DNA of 33,225 bases, taken from Bacteroidota bacterium (lineage in GTDB: Bacteria > Bacteroidota > Bacteroidia > Chitinophagales > Chitinophagaceae). Location: NCBI GenBank assembly GCA_013286315.1, contig JABDFX010000024.1:1-33225 (forward strand), given 5' to 3'. The position numbers and the translations under genes were made by a program. This document shows, piece after piece, positions 1 to 7,625 of this stretch (its first letter is position 1; the number at the start of each line of letters is the position of its first letter). Below the pieces are notes generated by a model. It did no database searches and was not told the DNA's origin. It saw only the letters and a list, made by a program, of their open reading frames with translations.

Positions 1-476
1 CGGATGCTACCGGTTTGGTCGGGCAGTATTCCATGGCTAATGAACCCAGTTTCCATATTCCATATTTATATTGTTTTGCCGGATCAGCATGGAAAACGCA
101 AAAGAAGATCCGGTTGCTTCTTTCAACATGGTTCAGTGATAATATTTTCGGAATCCCGGGTGATGAAGATGGTGGAGGTATGTCGGCCTTTGTTGTTTTT
201 TCTTCCATGGGGTTTTATCCTGTAACTCCCGGCAAACCGGTTTACACAATTGGAAGCCCCGTTTTTAATAAGGTAACCATTGCGCTGGAAAATGGTAAAC
301 ATTTTACGGTCATTGCCCAAAATAATTCCGATGTAAACAAATATATACAAACGGCCAGGTTCAACAATCTGACATTGAACGAGCCCTGGTTCACACACGA
401 TCAACTGATGAAGGGCGGAACGCTGGAGTTAGTGATGGGTCCAAAGCCCAATAAGAATTGGGGAAATGTGCGGTAA
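1..476 (+). CDS. GH92 family alpha-mannosidase, C-terminal part
   Basis: This is the last 157 or so residues of a protein that begins before the window; the frame is open from base 3. GH92 enzymes are calcium-dependent exo-alpha-mannosidases of about 750 residues, exported in Bacteroidota. The fragment shows typical family blocks: NEPSFHIPYLY, WKTQK, then GIPGDEDGGGMSAFVVF and MGFYPVTPGKPVYTIGSP. The acidic GDEDGGGMSA block belongs to the catalytic region in this family. The C-terminal part (from about base 250) is the usual beta-sandwich end with a LVMGPKPN tail. The stop is TAA at 474-476. No terminator is visible after it. A GH71/99-like gene 3.2 kb downstream fits a role in mannan or N-glycan breakdown. 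Family assignment is firm; linkage specificity cannot be read from this fragment. Confidence 0.93.
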   Translation, partial: DATGLVGQYSMANEPSFHIPYLYCFAGSAWKTQKKIRLLLSTWFSDNIFGIPGDEDGGGMSAFVVFSSMGFYPVTPGKPVYTIGSPVFNKVTIALENGKHFTVIAQNNSDVNKYIQTARFNNLTLNEPWFTHDQLMKGGTLELVMGPKPNKNWGNVR

Positions 477-1027
477 GAGTAAACTTAGATTTAAAAAAAT
501 CCGATGAAATATTTAATGGCCCGGATCTCCCTGAGTGTTCTGTCTGTCACCATGAACCGATCAATGGCGGCTGATGGAAAGTTGCCCGCCGGGAACTGCG
601 AAAGTGAATCAGACACCAGATTCGGATGAGCCATTCCATGATTTTGGCTAACCTCTTCCTGTTCGGCTATTCGTGGAGTGGGGGTCAATGGCCGGATTGT
701 GTTGCTGATGTCAGATCAGCAGCCCTGGGTGGTTATGGTGCAAATCGGGCCATCAGTGGATCATAGTTCCCTTTCAGAACAATAAATAGAAACATCAAAA
801 CGCCCATTTATTTCCGATAAAACCGGTCCGGCTACCCTCGTATTGCCAAAACAAAATTAGATGACTTTGACTCAAAAGCAGGGAAGAGATACACCCTTTT
901 ACTCGTCCATCATATTAAATAAGTATCATTATTTTCAGCCCGGAAACCCATTTTAAAAACTTGGTTTTCATAGGCTTTAAGTGTCTTAATATTAAACATC
1001 TGCCGTACGAAAAAGATAATTATTTTT
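477..1027. other. 550-base gap with possible gene remnant
   Basis: No intact gene lies here. The first 290 bases hold the possible sulfatase remnant listed separately. The remainder (about 780-1027) is AT-rich and precedes the membrane regulator; it probably carries that gene's promoter, but I see no clean TTTG/TAnnTTTG pair. The stretch from about 950 to the start codon is rich in TTAA and TTAAA words. Confidence 0.5.
502..766 (+). pseudogene. possible decayed N-terminal piece of a sulfatase gene
   Basis: An ATG at 502 opens a short frame that starts like a signal peptide (MKYLMARISLSVLSV) and stops at about 628. Further on, the frame beginning at 684 reads NGRIVLLMSDQQ, which resembles the N-terminal beta strand and metal-binding Asp of arylsulfatases (PNIVLLMSDQQ). 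Shifting frame at 722 gives ALGGYGANRAI, resembling the block that follows in the same family (DALGxYGN). At least two frame changes would be needed and nothing recognisable continues after 766, so any gene is dead and truncated. A sulfatase beside GH92 is common in glycan loci. The match is short and read by eye, so this remains tentative. Confidence 0.3.
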
Positions 1028-3583
1028 ATGCTTCTTATGCGGAGGCTAATTAATAGTATCGCGATTGTTGTTCTTGTTCATGTTAATTGTTTTGGTCAAA
1101 CCTATGGCCTGACTTTTAGTAGCCATGAAGCTTTTTTGGAAAAACGAACCAACCTGGACCTTTCCCCGGACGACTCTCTGTGTTTTTCGAAAAATTTCAA
1201 CCTGGAATTTGAGATAAAGTTTATCCCAAACGACGAGACCTATTTTGGGTATATCATCCGGATAATCAACGGCAATGACCAGAATATTGATCTCATTTAC
1301 GACCAGCGGGCCGGCTTATTTAAAGTAATTTACGGCGAGAAGATTACAGGTATCGGCTTTATGATTGATAGTTTGCAGCTGTATAAAGTTTGGACGAGAC
1401 TTAATTTGGCCTTCGATCTGGACAAAAATCTCGTTGAATGCTATATGAATGGAAAAACGGTTGGGAAAAGCAGCTTAAAACTTAAAAATGCCTGTTTTAA
1501 ATTTTTATGGGGGGCTAACGATTTTCAGCAATTCAAGACCAGGGACTTACCTCCGATGCAGCTGAAAAATATAAAAATATCCGAACAGCAAAAGTTGAAA
1601 TATTTCTGGCCCCTGGATGAGATTCAGGGTGATCAGTGCACTGACAAAATTGCGGGCAAAGTGGCCAGGGTCAAAAATCCTGTTTGGATCAAACCCAAAC
1701 ATCAAAATTGGATACTTGCATCATCATTCACTTTAAGGGGCTATGGCAGCGCGGCATTCGATTCGAAACGGGATAAGCTCTATATTGCCGGTTCGGATTC
1801 TGTGGCGGTTTACACATTGAGAAATGATCCGGCAGTGATTGATTTTATTGCTAACCAGCATCAAAATTTACTGGTAGGACATCAATCGATATTTGATTCG
1901 ATCACAGATAAGCTGTATGATATTTATAAAGACCAGAAAAAGGTAATTCCGTTTGATTTTAAAACTGCCCAATGGAAAGAGGATTTCGCCCCGGGAGCCG
2001 CAATAACGGAATTCTGGCACGCCAATAAGTTCATTTCTGTGGTGGATTCTTCATTGTATATAATTGCGGGGTACGGGCAGCTACGGTATAAGAATGAAAT
2101 TACGCGTTATCACTTTCCCACAAAAACATGGGAGCGGGTAACGAATATGGGCGATAGTTTTCCACCAAGATATCTCGCAGCGCTGGGAACAACATCAGAC
2201 GGACAATTTGCATATATTTTAGGAGGATACGGAAGTCATACCGGAGATCAGATGCTGGATCCCAATTATTATTATGATTTTTACAGGTACGATGTAAGAA
2301 AAAGGTCATTCAAAAAAATATATAACCTCAAAACCGGGGTCAATCAATTCACATTTGCAAATAGCCTGATTATCGATTCCGTGTCAAATGAATATTATGC
2401 GCTGATATTTCCAAACGATTTGTTCAATTCCCACCTTCAGCTGATCAAAGGATCTCTCAAAGATTCAACATTTCAGCCGCTTGGAAATCCAATTGATTAT
2501 AGTTATCATGACATCCAGTCTTTTGCAGACCTGTATTATTCACCGGTCAGCAACAGGCTGATTGCGGTTACAATGCTTTATTCAAAATATGAAGCAAAGG
2601 AGCAAACCACCCAGGTGAAAATTTATACGATTGATTTTCCACCGGAAGTTTTGAATGATTCCGTTACAGGAGTAAAATCAACCAATTCCCGTATATTCAT
2701 TTTTCTTGCAGTTATTGCATTACTTGCCGTTACCTCCTACTTTCTTTTCAAATCGAAATTCAGAAATAGCAAGGTCTTACTGGCCGGAGTCCCTGCAGAA
2801 GAAGAAGACATGATGACCCATAATCCGAATGTAACAAACAGTCATTTTCAGGGAAAAAACAACCGGTCATCGATTTATCTTTTTGGCCAGTTTCAGGTCA
2901 TAGATAAAGATGGGTACGACATCACCCGGTTATTTACACCCGTGTTGAAAGAGTTATTGCTCATAATTATTATACATACCATTAAAAATGGACGGGGTAT
3001 TTCGTCTGAAGGAATCAATGAAATACTTTGGCACGACAAATCAGAAAAAGATGCCAAGAATAACCGATCGGTAAATCTGGTGAAATTGAAGCTTTTGCTT
3101 GAAAAAGTGGGTGATTGTGCGATCAATAAGGAAGAAGGATTCTGGCAATTCCAGAATGCAGACAAGGATATGTACATCGACTATGTGAAATATTCCTCCA
3201 TAATACAAGCCAATCCCAAGCCGGTCCGGGAATCGATTGATCCGCTGCTTCATATCATAAACAGGGGTCCGTTCTTATTTAAAACGGAATATGGCTGGCT
3301 TGACAATACAAAATCGGAAGTTTCCAGTCAGGTGATTGACCAGTGTTTGAGCTATCTGAATCACCTGGACATGCATAAGGACCCTGAAAGAATAATCGAG
3401 GTCGCCAATAGTATTTTCTATTTTGATCCTTTAAACGAAGAAGCATTAATCTACAAGTGCAAAAGCCTCGTTTCCTTAAAACGATTTACCCAGGCTAATA
3501 ATGCCTATTTAAAGTTTATTAAGGACTACAGGGAAATCTATGGTGAGGACTATGTTAAATCATTCCATGAGATTATATCCTGA
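1028..3583 (+). CDS. membrane-spanning one-component regulator: LamG/kelch sensor, SARP-type output
   Basis: An 851-residue protein that appears to sense outside and bind DNA inside. Residues 1-23 look like a signal peptide ending before QTYGLTF. Residues about 30-200 resemble a LamG/concanavalin lectin fold, ending PLDEIQGDQCTDKIAG. Residues about 230-540 contain kelch-like strands (LYIAGSDSVAVYTL; LYIIAGYG; AYILGGYGSHTGD), suggesting a beta-propeller. One hydrophobic helix follows at about 555-576 (IFIFLAVIALLAVTSYFLF). After a linker, residues about 613-720 (IYLFGQFQVID...) match the winged-helix DNA-binding domain of SARP/OmpR-type activators, and residues about 725-850 match the helical BTAD region (YFDPLNEEALIYKCKSLVSL). 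It lies between GH92 and GH99-like genes on the same strand, so it may control them. The ligand is unknown. Domain order is well supported; the regulatory target is inference. Confidence 0.82.
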   Translation: MLLMRRLINSIAIVVLVHVNCFGQTYGLTFSSHEAFLEKRTNLDLSPDDSLCFSKNFNLEFEIKFIPNDETYFGYIIRIINGNDQNIDLIYDQRAGLFKVIYGEKITGIGFMIDSLQLYKVWTRLNLAFDLDKNLVECYMNGKTVGKSSLKLKNACFKFLWGANDFQQFKTRDLPPMQLKNIKISEQQKLKYFWPLDEIQGDQCTDKIAGKVARVKNPVWIKPKHQNWILASSFTLRGYGSAAFDSKRDKLYIAGSDSVAVYTLRNDPAVIDFIANQHQNLLVGHQSIFDSITDKLYDIYKDQKKVIPFDFKTAQWKEDFAPGAAITEFWHANKFISVVDSSLYIIAGYGQLRYKNEITRYHFPTKTWERVTNMGDSFPPRYLAALGTTSDGQFAYILGGYGSHTGDQMLDPNYYYDFYRYDVRKRSFKKIYNLKTGVNQFTFANSLIIDSVSNEYYALIFPNDLFNSHLQLIKGSLKDSTFQPLGNPIDYSYHDIQSFADLYYSPVSNRLIAVTMLYSKYEAKEQTTQVKIYTIDFPPEVLNDSVTGVKSTNSRIFIFLAVIALLAVTSYFLFKSKFRNSKVLLAGVPAEEEDMMTHNPNVTNSHFQGKNNRSSIYLFGQFQVIDKDGYDITRLFTPVLKELLLIIIIHTIKNGRGISSEGINEILWHDKSEKDAKNNRSVNLVKLKLLLEKVGDCAINKEEGFWQFQNADKDMYIDYVKYSSIIQANPKPVRESIDPLLHIINRGPFLFKTEYGWLDNTKSEVSSQVIDQCLSYLNHLDMHKDPERIIEVANSIFYFDPLNEEALIYKCKSLVSLKRFTQANNAYLKFIKDYREIYGEDYVKSFHEIIS

Positions 3584-3714
3584 TCTATTATAAGATAACC
3601 TGAAATTAACCGGTCTGTTAAGCGTTAATTAATCCTTTAATTAATCACCTGGCCTTTTCTTGCATATAAGTGTAATCATTACACTTAATCGAACGGTTTT
3701 TAATCTATCTCCTT
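3584..3714. promoter_or_regulatory. intergenic operator-like repeats upstream of the GH99-like gene
   Basis: Two exact copies of TTAATTAATC sit at 3625-3634 and 3637-3646, 12 bases apart. A perfect inverted repeat lies at 3667-3687: arm TAAGTGTAAT, a single central C, arm ATTACACTTA. It ends 27 bases before the start codon at 3715. Symmetry this exact next to a DNA-binding regulator gene suggests a protein-binding site. It is not followed by a T run long enough to make it an obvious terminator. The role is inferred. Confidence 0.5.
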
Positions 3715-5001
3715 ATGCAGAGACAACTTACCGGGATTTTACTTTCTATTCCATTTGCCATTGTCATTTTTGTTCACTGCCAGGCCCAGATCAGGCATAA
3801 CAGCGAGACGTTATTTCCAACATACAACGGCCTTGTTATGGCCGGCTACCAGGGATGGTTTCGGGCGGCAGGCGACGGAAGTACATCAAAAAGATATGCT
3901 TATGGTGACGAAACCCAATCCAGCATTGATCTCTGGCCCGACGTAAATGAATATCAGAAAACCTATGAAACACCATTTACCATGCCGGATGGGACCAAGG
4001 CGCGCTTTTTCAGTTCGCTCGATAAATCCACCATCGACCTGCATTTTAAATGGATGCAGGAATATGGTATCGACGGTGTATTCATGCAGCGTTTTTTTAA
4101 TGATACGCGAAAAGACAGGCGGGATAAAGAATCAGCAGTTATACTACAAAATGCTTTGGAGGCTGCTTCGAAATATAAAAGGGCCATTGCCGTGATGTAC
4201 GACCTCTCCGGATTAAGCGCAAGCGGCGAAGATTGCTCTTCCATCATTGAAGACTGGAAATTCCTGGTTGATAAAATCAAAGTAACAAACCAGATAGGAG
4301 TAAAAACATATCTGCATCATCGCGGTAAACCAGTCGTGGTCATCTGGGGCCTGGGTTTTCCTGACAGGCCTTATGATATCCGGAACATTGGGGTTGAAAG
4401 GCTGATAAACTTTTTAAAATATGATCCTGTATACGGAAACTGCACTGTCATGCTGGGCGTTCCCACTTCCTGGCGGGAGTTGAACGGCGATTGTGTTCAC
4501 GATCCATACCTCCATGACTTGATTTTGCAGGCGGATATGATTTTACCCTGGACCGTACAAAGGTATTCACCTTTGTTACATAACGACATGGACCGGTTTA
4601 GGGATGCTACAATAGCCGACATGCAATGGTGCCGAGAACACCATATAGATTACGTTCCATGCGTTTATCCCGGATTCAGCTGGCATAATCTCAGCGTTCA
4701 CGCGTTTCCTGATGACGTCAAACCGGTTGCATCTATTCCAAGGCAGGGCGGCCGCTTCTACTGGCAGCTCATTACAACAGCATTAAAATCCGGTGCTCCC
4801 ATGTTATATGTTGCCATGTTCGACGAAGTAAATGAAGGAACAGCCATTTTTAAAGCCGGTAATAATCCGCCCCAGGCAAAAATGACTGCATTCATGAATA
4901 TGGATAATAAACCATCGGATCTTTATCTCTGGTTGACCGGCCAGGCATCTAAAATACTCAAAGGAGAAGAACCGTTGTCCTTTAAAATGCCTGAAAGATA
5001 A
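3715..5001 (+). CDS. secreted glycoside hydrolase, GH71/GH99-like
   Basis: A 428-residue protein with a signal peptide (about residues 1-25, cleaved near CQAQ). It matches the GH71/99-like family: YQGWFRAAGDG near the start, LHFKWMQEYGIDGVFMQRFF around residues 103-122, then a (beta/alpha)8-type body. GH99 enzymes are endo-acting alpha-mannosidases or mannanases that use two glutamates in NEWHEG. Here the equivalent stretch reads FDEVNEGTAIFKA, keeping both glutamates three residues apart (E371 and E374). The next gene starts 17 bases after the stop, so co-transcription with the SGNH/carbamoyltransferase cassette is likely. Together with GH92 this suggests attack on an alpha-mannan or related glycan. 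Specificity is uncertain because the -W-H- positions differ from classical GH99. Confidence 0.85.
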   Translation: MQRQLTGILLSIPFAIVIFVHCQAQIRHNSETLFPTYNGLVMAGYQGWFRAAGDGSTSKRYAYGDETQSSIDLWPDVNEYQKTYETPFTMPDGTKARFFSSLDKSTIDLHFKWMQEYGIDGVFMQRFFNDTRKDRRDKESAVILQNALEAASKYKRAIAVMYDLSGLSASGEDCSSIIEDWKFLVDKIKVTNQIGVKTYLHHRGKPVVVIWGLGFPDRPYDIRNIGVERLINFLKYDPVYGNCTVMLGVPTSWRELNGDCVHDPYLHDLILQADMILPWTVQRYSPLLHNDMDRFRDATIADMQWCREHHIDYVPCVYPGFSWHNLSVHAFPDDVKPVASIPRQGGRFYWQLITTALKSGAPMLYVAMFDEVNEGTAIFKAGNNPPQAKMTAFMNMDNKPSDLYLWLTGQASKILKGEEPLSFKMPER

Positions 5002-5018
5002 TTTTCTAAACGAGCCAT

Positions 5019-7053
5019 ATGCCGGAATTTCAAAAAAAAAGGCCGATTTCAAAAAAAAGAATTTTCATATTCAGGACGATCAGTATTTTATTTCCCTTTA
5101 TAATTATTTGCCTGATTGAAATTTTCTTAAGAACTGTTCACTACGGTAATAATCTTGATCTTTTTATTGAATCTCCGGGCAATAAGGATTTCCTTATTTT
5201 CAATCCGGATGCATCAAAAAGATATTTTACAAATCAGGCCATCGCAACAACCGGAAATATTGAGCCGTTCAAAAAAGAAAAAGATGCGAATACATCCAGA
5301 ATATTTGTTCTGGGAGAATCAACAACTATTGGCTATCCGTATTTTCATAACGGCTCCTTTCACCGGTGGTTGCAATACCGATTAATGAATAGTTTTCCTG
5401 ACCGGAAATTTGAAGTCATTAACCTCTCACTGACTGCGGTTAATTCATACACAGTTCTGGGTTTTGCAAAAGATATTGTCGACTATCAGCCGGATGCGGT
5501 GTTAATATATACAGGGCACAATGAGTATTACGGCGTGTTGGGCGTTGCTTCCACTGAAAATATTGGCGGCAATCGCCGCATCATTCAATTAATTCTCACC
5601 CTCCGCCAATTCCGGTTGGTGCAGTTACTGAACAATATATACGACAAGATTTTGATGGTATTTAAAAAAGATCAAAAGACCCGGGGTGGGACCCGGATGG
5701 AACTTATGGTGCGCGATCAGAAAATTCCATTTCAATCTGATTTATATAAACGGGGAGTCACCCAGTTCAGATCTAATATGGATCAGATTTTTCAGATTTT
5801 TTGATGATCGCCGGGTACCCGTATTTATTAGCACTCTGGTGTGTAATGAAAAGGATATGAAACCTTTTATTAGTATAGAACCGGATAGCGTTCGCTATCC
5901 TGCATTCAGAAAAACTTTTGATTCCGGAATGCTGGCTTTTACAAATGGGGATATGAATTCCGCCAGAGCAATTTTAACTGAGGCAAACCGGGTGTATGCT
6001 GATTATGCTCTCTGTCATTACACCCTCGGCAGGATTGCCTATCAGCAGAAACAATATGATTCTGCCAAAATATATTTTGATAATGCCAGGGATCTGGATG
6101 GCCTCCGTTTCCGTGCGCCTGGGGAATTAAATAAAATAATAGAAGAAACAGCCTCAAAATATCCAAGCGTTCATCTGGTGGATGCTACTGGAACCTTTGA
6201 GGCAAATTCTGTGAATCATATTATTGGCAATGAACTGATTCTTGAACATGTACATCCGAATCTCGACGGATACGCCCTCCTGTCTGACGTGTTTTATAAA
6301 GCCATGAAAAAAAATCAATTCATCCTCCCGGATAGCGCACAGGAGATGAAATTTTCAAAATTAAAAACAGAAATGCCGGTTACAACAGTTGATTCACTGG
6401 CCGGTATTTATAAAGTCAATAACCTCAAGAAAAGCTGGCCGTTCAGCGACGCAATGACTGCAGATTCTATCCATGTCGTAACAGTGGAGGACGAAATGGC
6501 GTATGCACTCACGTATAAAAAATCTGATTGGTTTGGAATAATGGATACATTATACAGTTACTATATTGGTGGCAATAAATTCAGGGAAGCCAGAACGGTA
6601 GTGGAAGGCCTCGCTCTTGAGCATCCGCAGGATCCGGCTTATCTTGAAAAAACAGGGATGCTTTACGGCAAGCTTAACGATTATGAGCATGCGGCGTTCT
6701 ATTTTAAAAAAGCATTTTCAGAATCCCCTTCACCGGAACTTGCAAAAACGCTATTTGTTCTCTATCTGAAAATAGATAAACCTGCCGAAGCAATTCCTCT
6801 TATAGATTATGTGGCACATACGCAGGGAAATCATAATTTACAGATTGTAAAGAAATTTTCGGAAGCTGTTATTAAACTAAAAAAAGATTATGCAAAGGAT
6901 ACAACGAACATTTCGATCCTGAATGAAATAGGAAATAATTATATGGAAATGGGAAACATGGACGGGGCGGTACTATATGCTCAAAAAGTGTTGAGGCGCA
7001 ATCCGGGAAATAAAGAAGCATTGTTGTTGCAGCAAAAGATCGGAATAAAATAA
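5019..7053 (+). CDS. membrane-anchored SGNH hydrolase with C-terminal TPR repeats, frameshifted
   Basis: As given, the reading frame breaks: one frame runs from 5019 to a stop at 5802-5804, the other carries on to 7053. Removing one T from the six-T run at 5797-5802 joins them into a 677-residue protein. It begins with a basic stretch and one membrane helix (about residues 14-36). The SGNH esterase blocks follow: FVLGESTT with Ser101, LIYTGHNEYY with Asn168, and EHVHPNLDGY with a C-terminal His (about His412 after correction). A TPR-like hairpin is inserted near residue 310, and further TPR units fill the last 200 residues (YLEKTGMLYGKLNDYEHAAFYF; ISILNEIGNNYMEMGNMDGAV). Such proteins are regularly found with SxtJ, DUF5989 and carbamoyltransferase genes, which follow here. 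Acyl or carbamoyl transfer or removal on an envelope glycan is plausible. Whether the indel is a read error or a real mutation cannot be told. Confidence 0.85.
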
Positions 7054-7457
7054 TGTTTATGGATATCATGAAAAAAATTTTTAAGAAAGTATCCGGAAAA
7101 CAATGCTCCGAATTCGGACAGGTAGCAGTTCTGATATGCATTTTTATCGCTCTTTATCAGAAAAATGCTCATTATATTCTGCCTGCGTTCCTGATCTTGG
7201 TAATAACCATATTATTTCCTTATTTTTTTTATCCGGTTGCAGTATTCTGGTTCGGACTGTCAACGATACTGGGTAAGATAAGTTCATTCCTCATTTTGAG
7301 TATCCTGTTCATCATCCTGGTTATTCCCATGGGCTTATTCAGGAAAATATCCGGCAGGGATATTTTAAAATTGAAACAATTCAAAAAAAGCCGAAATTCA
7401 GTCATGACGGAACGAAATCATTTATTTGTTTCAGATGACCTGGTGAATACTTTTTAA
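7053..7457 (+). CDS. SxtJ family membrane protein
   Basis: A 134-residue protein whose start overlaps the previous stop by one base (TAATG). ATGs at 7059 and 7068 are also possible. It has three to four hydrophobic segments: one near residue 30, FLILVITILFPYFFYPVAV at about 49-67, and SFLILSILFIILVIPMGLF at about 80-98. The latter is followed by GRDILKLKQFKKSRNS and a polar tail ending NHLFVSDDLVNTF. This layout, with PMGLF-(R)-x-GRDxLxL after the last helix, is that of the SxtJ family, named from the saxitoxin cluster where it accompanies the carbamoyltransferase SxtI. No catalytic activity is established for the family. Its fixed place between the SGNH and carbamoyltransferase genes suggests it forms a membrane platform for them. 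Confidence 0.85.
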   Translation: MFMDIMKKIFKKVSGKQCSEFGQVAVLICIFIALYQKNAHYILPAFLILVITILFPYFFYPVAVFWFGLSTILGKISSFLILSILFIILVIPMGLFRKISGRDILKLKQFKKSRNSVMTERNHLFVSDDLVNTF

Positions 7458-7471
7458 AAACAGATAAGCAT

Positions 7472-7621
7472 ATGGAATTTCTAAAAGAACTGTGGCTTTA
7501 TCTTAAAACCCGCAAAAGGTATTGGCTGATTCCACTGATATTTCTGTTGCTGGCCATGGCAGTGCTGATAGTCGCAACCAGTTCCAGTGCGCTGGCTCCC
7601 ATTATTTATACCTTATTTTAG
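7472..7621 (+). CDS. DUF5989 family micro-membrane protein
   Basis: A 49-residue protein: a short amphipathic start (MEFLKELWLYLKTRKRYW), one strong membrane helix (LIPLIFLLLAMAVLIVA), and the ending SSSALAPIIYTLF. The SALAP-IYTLF ending is the hallmark of DUF5989, a family nearly always beside SxtJ and a carbamoyltransferase. It begins 14 bases after the SxtJ stop and ends 4 bases before the TTG start of the carbamoyltransferase, so it is clearly part of the operon. Function is unknown; a small membrane subunit or anchor for the transferase is the natural guess. Confidence 0.85.
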   Translation: MEFLKELWLYLKTRKRYWLIPLIFLLLAMAVLIVATSSSALAPIIYTLF

Positions 7622-7625
7622 TTGA

